A stretch of DNA of 23,130 bases from an uncultured Prevotella sp. (GTDB taxonomy: Bacteria > Bacteroidota > Bacteroidia > Bacteroidales > Bacteroidaceae): contig CAKQPF010000056.1 in assembly GCA_934256705.1 (NCBI GenBank), positions 1 to 23,130 of the forward strand, written 5' to 3'. This document shows positions 15,510 through 22,916 of the stretch, in pieces. The notes beneath the pieces are model-generated. The model ran no database searches. It saw nothing but the letters and a program-made list of their open reading frames with translations, and was not told the DNA's origin. Both the position numbers and the translations under genes were made by a program. Each line of letters starts with the position of its first letter. The stretch's first letter is position 1.

Positions 15510-16853
15510 ATGGTAAGTATAAAAGAAAAAATAGGTTACGCCTTAGGCGATGCCGCATCAGGCGGAATAACATGGAAGATAATGTCAACGGCTTTCCCGC
15601 TGTTTTTCACCAACGTCTTCGGACTCACATTCGCCGATGCCGCGGCATTGATGCTTATTGCACGTATGTTTGATGTAGTCACCGACCCGCTCATGGGAAG
15701 CCTTGCCGACCGTACACAGTCCCGTTGGGGAACGTATCGTCCGTGGCTTATCTTCGGTGCAATACCGTTCGGACTCATCTTTGCATTGCTGCTTTTCACC
15801 CCCGACTTCGGTCCTACGGGCAAGCGTATCTGGGCTTACACCCTCTATCTCATGATGATGGCTGTCTATACTATGGTCAATGTGCCGTATGGCTCACTGC
15901 TCGGAGTGATGACAGAGGATGATGATGAGAAGAATCAGTTCTCTTCTTATCGCATGGTGGGAGCCTATGCCATGGGCTTTGTCACGCTGCTTTCGTTCCC
16001 ATATCTCCAGCAGATGGTGGGAGAAAGCGCACAGCATCAGTATGCCGTGCTCGGTGCATCGTTCGGCTTGCTTGCCTGTATCATGACGATGGCTTGCGGA
16101 CTTCTTACCAAAGAGCGCATCAAGCCAAAGAGAGCGGAGAAATTCTCCTTCAAGCAGTTTGGTGACCTCTTCAGGAACAAACCGTGGATTTATATCACCT
16201 CGGTCGCTGTCTGCACCAATTTCTTCAACGGTTTCCGCTATGCTGTGGCAGGATATATGTTCACTTACTGCATCGGAGGCGATGTGACTCTCGGCAAATT
16301 GATTATAAATTTCACGGTCTTTATGGCTATAGGCGAAGTGACTTGTATGCTCTTCGGCGCCCTCTCGCCTGCCTTCACTCGCTGGGTGGGTTCCAAGCGT
16401 CTCGCTTTCGTGTGGTCGTCTGTCATTTGCTTTGCCACTTCGGTGCTCTTCTTCCTCATTCCGATGGACGCTTCATATATCTGGGTGATGATAGGCGTCT
16501 CCATTCTCACGTCTGTAGGAGCCGGACTCTACTCCCCGCTCCTGTGGTCTATGTATGCTGATGTGGCTGATTTCGCTACAGAGAAATTTGGCAATTCCTC
16601 CACCGGACTTATCTTCTCTTCCGGCACTATGGCGCAGAAATTCGGCGGAGCAATATCCGGTTCGCTCATTGCTGCATTGCTCGGCATGGCTGGTCTTGTA
16701 TCCACCACTGATATGATAACTGGCGAGACCATCGTCACCATCACCGATGAAGAGTCTGTAAAGACGATGGTATGGGCGATGTTCTCCCTCTTCCCGGCTG
16801 CTGTTGCCCTCATCATGGGATGGCTCGCTTACAGGTTCCCGCTGAAGAAGTAA
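15510..16853 (+). CDS. GPH-family sugar:cation symporter
   Basis: This is an inner-membrane transporter of the glycoside-pentoside-hexuronide:cation family (MFS superfamily), predicted to bring mannobiose or short manno-oligosaccharides from the periplasm into the cytosol. Its 447 residues contain about 12 hydrophobic segments. GPH signatures are visible: EKIGYALGDAASG at the N-terminus and DVVTDPLMGSLADRTQSRWG followed by YRPW after the second helix, with the loop KERIKPKRAEKFSFKQFGDL mid-protein. The start at 15510 leaves the family's typical short polar N-terminus. It lies between GH130 and the epimerase, as in the B. fragilis mannan cluster. Substrate is inferred from context only. Confidence 0.92.
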   Translation: MVSIKEKIGYALGDAASGGITWKIMSTAFPLFFTNVFGLTFADAAALMLIARMFDVVTDPLMGSLADRTQSRWGTYRPWLIFGAIPFGLIFALLLFTPDFGPTGKRIWAYTLYLMMMAVYTMVNVPYGSLLGVMTEDDDEKNQFSSYRMVGAYAMGFVTLLSFPYLQQMVGESAQHQYAVLGASFGLLACIMTMACGLLTKERIKPKRAEKFSFKQFGDLFRNKPWIYITSVAVCTNFFNGFRYAVAGYMFTYCIGGDVTLGKLIINFTVFMAIGEVTCMLFGALSPAFTRWVGSKRLAFVWSSVICFATSVLFFLIPMDASYIWVMIGVSILTSVGAGLYSPLLWSMYADVADFATEKFGNSSTGLIFSSGTMAQKFGGAISGSLIAALLGMAGLVSTTDMITGETIVTITDEESVKTMVWAMFSLFPAAVALIMGWLAYRFPLKK

Positions 16854-16887
16854 CCGACAGGCATTCCAACGACTATTATAAATCCCA

Positions 16888-18147
16888 ATGATAGATATGA
16901 ATAATCAAGTGAAAATACTGAAACAGGAAGTCCTTGAGACCGTCACTGAGAATATTCTGCCCTTCTGGCTGAAGATGCAGGACAAGGAGAATGGTGGCTT
17001 CTATGGTCAGATGAAAGGCGATGGCACTTTGATAAGAGAGGCGAACAAGGGCGGTATTCTCAATGCGAGAATACTCTGGAGCTTCTCTGCCGCTTACAGG
17101 GTGCTGGGGCATCCTGAGTATCTCGAAGCTGCTACGCGAGCTAAAGACTATATCCTCCATCATTTCATTGACCCTGAATATGGAGGAATATATTGGGAAC
17201 TCGACTATAAGGGTAACCCTGTAGATACCAAAAAGCAATTCTATGCCATTGGTTTCGCCATCTATGGACTCTCTGAATATGTGCGTGCCACAGGCGATGA
17301 GGAAGCTCTCCAAGCATGCATGGCGCTCTATGACTCTATCGAAACTCATTCTCTCGATAGGGAATACAATGGATATATTGAGGCTTGCACCAGAGAGTGG
17401 GGCGAGATTGCTGATATGCGCCTGTCCGAACTTGATGCCAATTATCCGAAGTCGCAGAACACCCACCTTCATATCATAGAGCCATACACCAATCTCTATC
17501 GTTGCTTCAAGGAACTGGCAGAGCAGGATGTCGTCAAGATTTCGGATGAAAAGAAGGCTTTCCTACGTGAATGGCAGGAGAAAGTGGAGAAATCGCTCCG
17601 CAATCTGATCAGTATCTTCTGCGACAAGATTCTCAATCCTGCGACTTATCATCTCGATCTCTTCTTTGAAAATGACTGGACAAGGGGAGCGGGATGGCTG
17701 GAAAGCTATGGTCACGACATAGAATGCTCATGGTTGATGCACGAGGCTGCGCTCGTATTGGGTGATAAGGAGGTTCTTGCCAAGGTGGAACCGATAGTCC
17801 AGAAAGTGGCTAAAGCATCTGAGAAAGGTCTCAATGCCGATGGTTCGATGACTCATGAAGCCAACCTCGACACTGGTTATGTGGATGCTGATCGTCATTG
17901 GTGGGTGCAGGCAGAGACAGTGGTGGGATTTTATAATATCTATCAGTATTTCCATGATGAGTCTGCATTGCAGAAAGCCCTCCACTGCTGGCAGTACATC
18001 AAGGACAACCTCATCGACCACGAACTGGGAGAATGGTACTGGAGTCGCGACCCCGAGCGTCACATCAATCGCAAGGATGACCATGCTGGCTTCTGGAAAT
18101 GTCCTTATCATAACAGCCGTATGTGCCTGGAATTGATAGAAAGATAG
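16888..18147 (+). CDS. cellobiose 2-epimerase (AGE family), mannobiose epimerase
   Basis: This epimerises the reducing-end sugar of beta-1,4-disaccharides at C2; here it probably turns mannobiose into mannosyl-glucose for GH130. The 419-residue alpha/alpha-barrel protein has no signal. Expected active-site positions are present with the spacing of characterised enzymes: SYGHDIECSW with His276, Glu279 and Trp282; RHWWVQAE with Trp339 and Glu343; and KCPYHNSR with His408. GGILNARILW near residue 50 carries the conserved Arg. SQNTHLHIIEPYTNLYR is also typical. The start at 16888 is used; ATG 16897 (MNNQVK) is an equally possible start and would remove three residues. It follows the symporter stop by 34 bp. 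Confidence 0.93.
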   Translation: MIDMNNQVKILKQEVLETVTENILPFWLKMQDKENGGFYGQMKGDGTLIREANKGGILNARILWSFSAAYRVLGHPEYLEAATRAKDYILHHFIDPEYGGIYWELDYKGNPVDTKKQFYAIGFAIYGLSEYVRATGDEEALQACMALYDSIETHSLDREYNGYIEACTREWGEIADMRLSELDANYPKSQNTHLHIIEPYTNLYRCFKELAEQDVVKISDEKKAFLREWQEKVEKSLRNLISIFCDKILNPATYHLDLFFENDWTRGAGWLESYGHDIECSWLMHEAALVLGDKEVLAKVEPIVQKVAKASEKGLNADGSMTHEANLDTGYVDADRHWWVQAETVVGFYNIYQYFHDESALQKALHCWQYIKDNLIDHELGEWYWSRDPERHINRKDDHAGFWKCPYHNSRMCLELIER

Positions 18148-18149
18148 AA

Positions 18150-18271
18150 GGTAATAGGTAATAGGTAATAGGGAATAGGAGAATACACTTCCCACTCATG
18201 GTTTCAGCTATGTGATAATCGCAAGCAGATTAACGTAATCTCCTATTACCCATTCTCTATTCCCCATTACC
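18150..18271. repeat. dispersed element with GGTAATAGG/CCTATTACC arms, copy 1
   Basis: The left arm has repeated GGTAATA units (18150-18180), the right arm complementary CCTATTACC-type units (18241-18271), and between them is a unique core of about 65 bp ending in AGATTA-type dyad GATTAACGTAATC. An inverted, clearly homologous copy is at 21682-21803. The core matches at most positions, including CACTCATGGTTT and GCAGATTAACGTAATCTC. It starts 3 bp after the epimerase stop. It looks like a miniature, non-coding repeat family. Confidence 0.8.
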
Positions 18272-18369
18272 TCCCAACCGCGTCAGCGCGATTTTTCACT
18301 CTTCACTTTTCACTAAAGAAGTGTTACTCCCATTCTTCACTCTTCACTCTTCATTCTTCATTATAAAAT
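18272..18369. other. simple-sequence spacer before manA
   Basis: A small hairpin CGCG-TCAG-CGCG (18279-18290) followed by five T is a possible third, diverged relative of the GCGTTRCC hairpins. Then come CACTCTTCACTTTTCACT and repeats of TTCACTC and TTCATTC up to the manA start. No gene or clear promoter is visible. Confidence 0.4.
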
Positions 18370-19347
18370 ATGAAACCCTACAAATTTGATCCGTATCTCA
18401 AGACGACATTATGGGGAGGCTATCAGATAGCCCCATTCAAAGGTATATATACGGCTCAGCCTAATATAGGCGAGAGCTGGGAAATATCCGGCGTGCCAGG
18501 ACATGAAAGCGTGGCAATCGAACGTGGCATCATCGATGATGTCGATGTGGGAATGACGCTCACCCAACTGATAGACAAGTACAAAGGTCTCCTCGTGGGC
18601 AACAAGGTATATAAGAAATTCGGAAATAAGTTTCCGCTTCTCGTGAAGTTCATCGACTCCCGTCAGGACCTCTCCGTGCAGGTGCATCCTGATGACAAGC
18701 TCGCCATGGAGCGTCACGGATGTGCCGGAAAGACAGAGATGTGGTACATCATCAAGAGCGATGTGGGCAGTAAGATATATGCCGGACTGAAAGAGTCCAT
18801 CACTCCTGATGAATATGAGCAACTTGCCACTGCCGAACCTGTCAATGGACGTTCGCCTATGCAGGATGTCATTGCCACCCATGAGGCTCATCAGGGCGAC
18901 CTCTTCTTCCTTCCTGCCGGTCGTCTCCACGCTATCGGTGCCGGATGTTTCCTCACGGAAATCCAGCAGTCGTCCGATATCACCTATCGTGTCTATGATT
19001 TCGGCAGAGTCGATGCGCACGGAAAGCCTCGCGAACTGCACATCGAGCAGGCGAAGGATGCCATCGATTATCAGGCGTGGCCCGAATATCGCACCAGCTA
19101 TGACTCCACCCAACCTACCTCCCAGCTCATCAACTGCCCATATTTCGTGGTGCATAGAGTGGTGGTGCAGGTGGCACAGCAGATTGATTTCCATTGTGAT
19201 TCCTTCGTCGTAGTGGTGTGCCTTTGGGGCGAAGCCAATATCAATGGCATAAAGGTCAGACAGGGTGAGACCCTCCTCGTGCCTGCTTCCGAGAATGTCC
19301 TCTATATCTTTGGTAACGCAACCTTCCTTACTGCGCACATCAAGTGA
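18370..19347 (+). CDS. manA: mannose-6-phosphate isomerase, class I
   Basis: This interconverts mannose-6-phosphate and fructose-6-phosphate in the cytosol and is zinc-dependent. The cupin-type protein of 325 residues has the class I metal ligands: Gln104 and His106 in SVQVHPDD, Glu123 in KTEMWY, and His187 in GRLHAIGAG. Other family motifs are LKTTLWGG at the start, GESWEIS, FPLLVKFIDSRQDLS and SSDITYRVYDFGR. It is shorter than the roughly 390-residue enterobacterial enzyme but normal for the compact form in Firmicutes and Bacteroidetes. In this locus it would feed mannose from GH130 products into glycolysis after mannose-1-phosphate is converted to the 6-phosphate; no phosphomannomutase is present in the window. 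Confidence 0.94.
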   Translation: MKPYKFDPYLKTTLWGGYQIAPFKGIYTAQPNIGESWEISGVPGHESVAIERGIIDDVDVGMTLTQLIDKYKGLLVGNKVYKKFGNKFPLLVKFIDSRQDLSVQVHPDDKLAMERHGCAGKTEMWYIIKSDVGSKIYAGLKESITPDEYEQLATAEPVNGRSPMQDVIATHEAHQGDLFFLPAGRLHAIGAGCFLTEIQQSSDITYRVYDFGRVDAHGKPRELHIEQAKDAIDYQAWPEYRTSYDSTQPTSQLINCPYFVVHRVVVQVAQQIDFHCDSFVVVVCLWGEANINGIKVRQGETLLVPASENVLYIFGNATFLTAHIK

Positions 19348-19365
19348 TAGATCATAGGGAATACC

Positions 19366-19399
19366 GCCACTGTGTTGCCCGCGTTACCGGGCAATTCCC
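19366..19399 (+). promoter_or_regulatory. conserved hairpin upstream of GH36, copy B
   Basis: GCCACTGTG is followed by stem TTGCCC (19375-19380), loop GCGTTACC and stem GGGCAA (19389-19394), then TTCCC. It ends 44 bp before the GH36 start. Flanks and loop equal copy A (15443-15476) except one loop base (G to A), whereas three of six stem pairs are swapped on both strands (C-G to T-A, and G-C to C-G twice). Confidence 0.55.
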
Positions 19400-19443
19400 A
19401 TCCTCTACATCCTTTCCATCAATCAGAAAAAATCATATCCACA

Positions 19444-21693
19444 ATGTCCAAATTCCTATCCATATCAGCCGCCTTGTTGCTCTTTGGCTTGCCTATCCAA
19501 GCCGAGAAAGTAAGACTTTCCACTCCTCGTACCGCGATGGTGCTTGACATAAACAAAGGATCCGAACCGCAATTCCTCTATTATGGCCCTTCCATCGCCG
19601 ATGCGGATATGGCTAATCTCGACCGTCCCAATGATGATAATTGGAGTAGGGCAGACCTCTATCCCGCTTACGGAGCTACGCATACGCAGAGCGAAACCTG
19701 CCTTGCCATGCGCCATAGCGATGGAAACCTCTCCACCAATCTCATCGTTGAGGACTATAAGGTCACTGCCATCACCGACAAGGCACCTAATGGCAATCCT
19801 CGCAAAGGCAACCTCCTTACCGTCAGACTCAAGGACTCTGTCTATCCAGTCACCGTAAACCTCTATTATCTCGCCTATAACGACGTGGACATGATAGAGT
19901 CATGGACCGACATCACCAATGGAGAGAAGCAGACCGTGACGCTTACGCAGTTTTACAACCCCCTTCTCCCTGTCCGCCGCAATGATGTCTATTGCACTCA
20001 TTTCCACGGTTCATGGGCAAGCGAGGCGCAGCTCTTTGAGCAGAAACTGCAAAACGGACTGCTGGAGATCAAGGATAAGGACGGACTTCGCAATGCCACG
20101 GCTAATCGAAACGAGATAATGCTCTCGCTTGATGGTCCGGCAAGGGAGAACTCAGGCGATGTTATCGGTGCCGCTTTGTGCTACAGTGGCAACTATCGCA
20201 TTTCCATTGACACCGATGATTCCGATTATCACTACTATTTTGCTGGCATAAATCCCGACAATTCCGAGTATCATCTGCGCAAAGGCGAGACCTTCACCAC
20301 GCCACGAAGTGCCTACACCTATTCTGTCTGCGGCACCAACGGAGTGAGCCAGACCTTCCATTCATGGGCACGGAAGTATATGCTTCGACATGCTGACAAG
20401 GAGAGGATGATTCTACTCAACTCATGGGAAGGTGTCTATTTCGACATCAATCATGAAGGCATGGAGCAGATGATGCGCGACATAAAGTCGATGGGAGGTG
20501 AACTCTTCGTGATGGACGACGGATGGTTCGGTGAAAAATATCCTCGACTTACTGACAATGCTGGACTCGGCGACTGGGTAGTGGACAAGAAAAAGCTCCC
20601 TGAAGGCATAGAAAGACTCATCGCTGACGCTAAGAAAAACAGTGTCAGATTCGGTATATGGATCGAACCGGAAATGGCAAACATCACTTCCGAACTGTAT
20701 GAGAAGCATCCCGACTGGATCATAAAGGCTCCTCAGCGCGACCCTGTCATGGGACGTGGAGGCACTCAGGTGGTGCTCGATCTCTCTAATCCTAAGGTTC
20801 AGGACTTTGTGTTCTCCATCGTGGATAATCTTCTCACCAGATTCCCGGAGATAGCATACATCAAATGGGATGCCAATGCACCGATAATGAACCATGGCAG
20901 CCAGTATCTCTCAAAGAATGACCAGAGCCATCTCTACATCGCTTACCATCAGGGATTGATAAAGGTATTGGAGCGAATCAGGGCAAAGTATCCTGACGTG
21001 GTAATACAGGACTGCGCTTCCGGCGGAGGACGAGCAAACTACGGACTGCTCCCTTACTTTGATGAGTTTTGGGTAAGCGACAATACCGACGCCCTTCAGC
21101 GTATCTTCATGCAGTGGGGCACCAGTTATTTCTTCCCAGCCATAGCAATGGCGAGCCATATCTCTGCCGTGCCAAATCATGCCGTTTTCCGCACTACGTC
21201 GCTCAAGCTGCGCTGTGATGTAGCAATGTCGGGCAGACTTGGAATGGAGATACAGCCCAAGAATATGACTGACGAAGAGAAAGCATTCTGTCGTCAAGTC
21301 ATCTCCGAATATAAGAAGGTGCGCCCCGTAATCCAGTTTGGTGACCTCTACCGTCTCCACTCCCCTTACAAAGGCGACAACATGGCGTCAGAGATGTATG
21401 TCTCAGCCGACAAGCAGAAGGCGGTCTTCTTCTGGTGGAAACTGGAGACATTCAAGAATCAGCATATCCCGCGCGTAAAGATGGCAGGACTGGATGCCGA
21501 CCGTATGTACACAGTGCATGAGCTCAATCGCATCGATCTCAAGCCCCTCCCTTGCGAAGGCAAGACCTACTCAGGCGCTTTCCTCATGCAGAATGGCCTC
21601 GAAATGCCATACACCCACGATGTGGAGTATAGCAAGAAAAATGATTGGGCAAGTAGGGTGCTCCTGCTCGAAGAATATGTAGGTAATAAGTAA
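19444..21693 (+). CDS. GH36 alpha-galactosidase, secreted
   Basis: This retaining alpha-galactosidase would strip alpha-1,6-galactose side groups from galactomannan oligosaccharides. I place the start at 19444, which opens a clear Sec signal (MSKFLSISAALLLFGLPIQA); the earlier in-frame ATG at 19372 would translate the upstream hairpin. No lipobox is seen, so it is probably periplasmic. The 749-residue mature layout is an N-terminal beta-sandwich, then a TIM barrel with MDDGWFG (Asp358, Asp359), GLGDWVVD, FGIWIEPEM, YIKWDANAP with nucleophile Asp476, CASGGGR and WVSDNTDALQR with the acid/base Asp546 or Asp549, then a C-terminal beta-domain. The final codons GGT AAT AAG TAA lie within the repeat at 21682-21803, so the element supplies the stop and last residues. 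Confidence 0.93.
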   Translation: MSKFLSISAALLLFGLPIQAEKVRLSTPRTAMVLDINKGSEPQFLYYGPSIADADMANLDRPNDDNWSRADLYPAYGATHTQSETCLAMRHSDGNLSTNLIVEDYKVTAITDKAPNGNPRKGNLLTVRLKDSVYPVTVNLYYLAYNDVDMIESWTDITNGEKQTVTLTQFYNPLLPVRRNDVYCTHFHGSWASEAQLFEQKLQNGLLEIKDKDGLRNATANRNEIMLSLDGPARENSGDVIGAALCYSGNYRISIDTDDSDYHYYFAGINPDNSEYHLRKGETFTTPRSAYTYSVCGTNGVSQTFHSWARKYMLRHADKERMILLNSWEGVYFDINHEGMEQMMRDIKSMGGELFVMDDGWFGEKYPRLTDNAGLGDWVVDKKKLPEGIERLIADAKKNSVRFGIWIEPEMANITSELYEKHPDWIIKAPQRDPVMGRGGTQVVLDLSNPKVQDFVFSIVDNLLTRFPEIAYIKWDANAPIMNHGSQYLSKNDQSHLYIAYHQGLIKVLERIRAKYPDVVIQDCASGGGRANYGLLPYFDEFWVSDNTDALQRIFMQWGTSYFFPAIAMASHISAVPNHAVFRTTSLKLRCDVAMSGRLGMEIQPKNMTDEEKAFCRQVISEYKKVRPVIQFGDLYRLHSPYKGDNMASEMYVSADKQKAVFFWWKLETFKNQHIPRVKMAGLDADRMYTVHELNRIDLKPLPCEGKTYSGAFLMQNGLEMPYTHDVEYSKKNDWASRVLLLEEYVGNK

Positions 21694-21803
21694 TAAGTAA
21701 TAGGTAATAGGAGATTACGTTAATCTGCTCGTGTTTATCCCATAGCGGAAACCATGAGTGGCAAGTGTATTCTCCTATTCACTATTACCTATTCCCTATT
21801 ACC
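21682..21803. repeat. dispersed element with GGTAATA/TATTACC arms, copy 2 (inverted)
   Basis: This is reverse-complement to the copy at 18150-18271. The core runs AGGAGATTACGTTAATCTGC, then about 20 bp with several differences, then AAACCATGAGTGG and AAGTGTATTCTCCTATTC. Left arm GGTAATAAGTAATAAGTAAT and right arm CACTATTACCTATTCCCT differ in unit number and letters from copy 1 but keep arm complementarity. It encodes the last codons of GH36. Confidence 0.8.
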
Positions 21804-21804
21804 T

Positions 21805-21813
21805 TCTAATAAA
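21805..21813. repeat. target-site duplication, left copy
   Basis: TCTAATAAA directly precedes the left terminal inverted repeat of the insertion at 21814-22037 and is repeated exactly at 22038-22046 on its right side. The next base T is also shared, so the boundary is certain only to within one base. Confidence 0.75.
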
Positions 21814-22037
21814 TAGGGTGTCCAGTTCCATGTTCTAGTTTTTGATTACGTTTTAGCAACTTAAAGTATTAAGAATCAATAAACTAAGTGCAAAATGCAA
21901 GGCAATTTTTGCTATCAAAAAAACTGATGTAGATTCGCACAAGATTATAGTTTACTTAGTGAATGATTATCAATGGCTTAGATGGTTATTATACTGTTTT
22001 TGATACTAAAAATAGGAACACAGAACTGGACACCCTA
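21814..22037. mobile_element. MITE-like insertion, 224 bp, 23-bp imperfect TIRs
   Basis: The left end begins TAGGGTGTCCAGTTC and the right end is its reverse complement (GAACTGGACACCCTA, 22023-22037). With the next 8 bases the TIRs span 23 bp with three mismatches. It is flanked by 9-bp direct repeats TCTAATAAA. There is no transposase. One frame is open without an ATG from 21857 to 22003 (ending YQWLRWLLYCF), possibly a relic of a parent transposase or chance. Deleting the element and one repeat joins the upstream spacer directly to the leader of the next gene, which supports a real insertion. The parent IS family was not identified; a 9-bp duplication is compatible with several families. 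Confidence 0.75.
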
Positions 22038-22046
22038 TCTAATAAA
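22038..22046. repeat. target-site duplication, right copy
   Basis: TCTAATAAA follows the right terminal inverted repeat and lies only 9 bp before the ATG at 22056. Confidence 0.75.
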
Positions 22047-22055
22047 TCACTCTCA

Positions 22056-22745
22056 ATGCTAAACAGAATAAGAAAGCACTTCAAGAAAGCAACGACGGAA
22101 TACGGTCTCCTTAAAGATGGGGATCGTATTCTTATCGCTTTATCAGGTGGCAAAGACTCACTGATGCTTGCACGCCTCATGGCTGAACGTGCCAGAATCT
22201 TCCGTCCACACATAGAGGTGGAAGCAGCGCATGTCATAATGGACAATATACCCTACGAGACCGACTGCACATATCTACAGCAGTTCAGTGACCAGCTCCA
22301 GATGCCCCTGCACATCATACATACCTCATTCGATGAGAGCACCGACCAGCGAAAGACGAGATGCTTCCTCTGTGCATGGAACAGGCGAAAAGCCCTCTTC
22401 CTTTTTGCGCAGGAAAAAGGCTTCAATAAGATAGCCCTCGGGCATCATAACGACGACTTCATCATTACCTATCTGATGAATATCACCTTCGAAGGCAAAG
22501 CAGAGACCATGCGTCCGCTCATGCAGATGAATCATTACCATCTCCAGATTATCCGCCCCCTATGCCTTGCCCACGAAGCCGACATCAAAGCTGTAGCCGA
22601 GCAAGAAGGCTTCCATAAGCAAAAACGACTATGCCCATACGAGGAACAGACCAATCGTGCCACCATGACAGACCTCTTTCATCATCTTCAGACTATCAAT
22701 CCCGAAGCTCGATATTCCCTTTGGCATGCTTGTATGGGTGAGTAG
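22056..22745 (+). CDS. TtcA-family PP-loop tRNA thiolation protein
   Basis: This is probably a tRNA 2-thiocytidine (position 32) synthetase or a close relative, using ATP and an iron-sulfur cluster. The PP-loop SGGKDS is at residues 30-35. A CxxC pair (Cys103, Cys106 in CFLCAWNRRKALF) and Cys193 in RLCPYEEQTNR fit the three cluster-binding cysteines of TtcA. GHHNDDF is the expected second nucleotide-site motif. I use ATG 22056, giving 230 residues beginning MLNRIRKHFKKA, because the longer in-frame start at 21963 lies inside the inserted MITE-like element. It is shorter than E. coli TtcA (about 310 residues) but complete through its core. It has no metabolic link to the PUL. The insertion leaves its native promoter region displaced by 224 bp. 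Confidence 0.85.
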   Translation: MLNRIRKHFKKATTEYGLLKDGDRILIALSGGKDSLMLARLMAERARIFRPHIEVEAAHVIMDNIPYETDCTYLQQFSDQLQMPLHIIHTSFDESTDQRKTRCFLCAWNRRKALFLFAQEKGFNKIALGHHNDDFIITYLMNITFEGKAETMRPLMQMNHYHLQIIRPLCLAHEADIKAVAEQEGFHKQKRLCPYEEQTNRATMTDLFHHLQTINPEARYSLWHACMGE

Positions 22746-22784
22746 CATTTTGATAAAGTCAGATAAGCATAGCTCTTACATTAC

Positions 22785-22916
22785 AATAACTATGCTTTCA
22801 CCGACCAATAACTATGCTTTCACTGTCCAATAACTATGCTTTCACTGTCCAATAACTATGCTTTTACTGTCCAATAACTATGCTTTTACTGTCTAATAGC
22901 TATGCTTTTACAGAAG
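22785..22916 (+). repeat. 22-bp minisatellite, six copies
   Basis: Units start at 22785, 22807, 22829, 22851, 22873 and 22895, each AATAACTATGCTTTCACTGT followed by CC. Variants are CACCGACC in the first, TTTTACTG from the fourth onward, and AATAGCTATG with an altered end in the last. There are no spacers between units. AAGCATAGCT at 22765-22774 is the exact reverse complement of AGCTATGCTT in the last unit (22898-22907), so the array could fold back. Confidence 0.9.

Noticed and set aside
15307..15516. 69-codon ORF starting at the GH130 stop
   Set aside because: It is a translation of GGTTGTC-type repeats and the hairpin, with no protein-like composition.
18409..19338. 309-codon antisense ORF
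   Set aside because: It lies wholly opposite manA, which has all metal ligands; the antisense product has no domain signature.
19372..19443. upstream start for GH36
   Set aside because: The extra 24 residues translate the conserved hairpin and precede a complete Sec signal peptide that starts at 19444.
18150..21803. composite transposon carrying manA and GH36
   Set aside because: The flanking elements are short, non-coding and show no target duplication around the whole segment; only an inverted repeat bracket can be claimed.
21963..22055. N-terminal extension of the TtcA-family protein
   Set aside because: The extra 31 residues are encoded mostly by the MITE-like insertion and the repeated target site; the family-like protein begins at 22056.
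22785..22916. CRISPR array
   Set aside because: The 22-bp units abut with no spacers and no cas genes are present, so this is a minisatellite.
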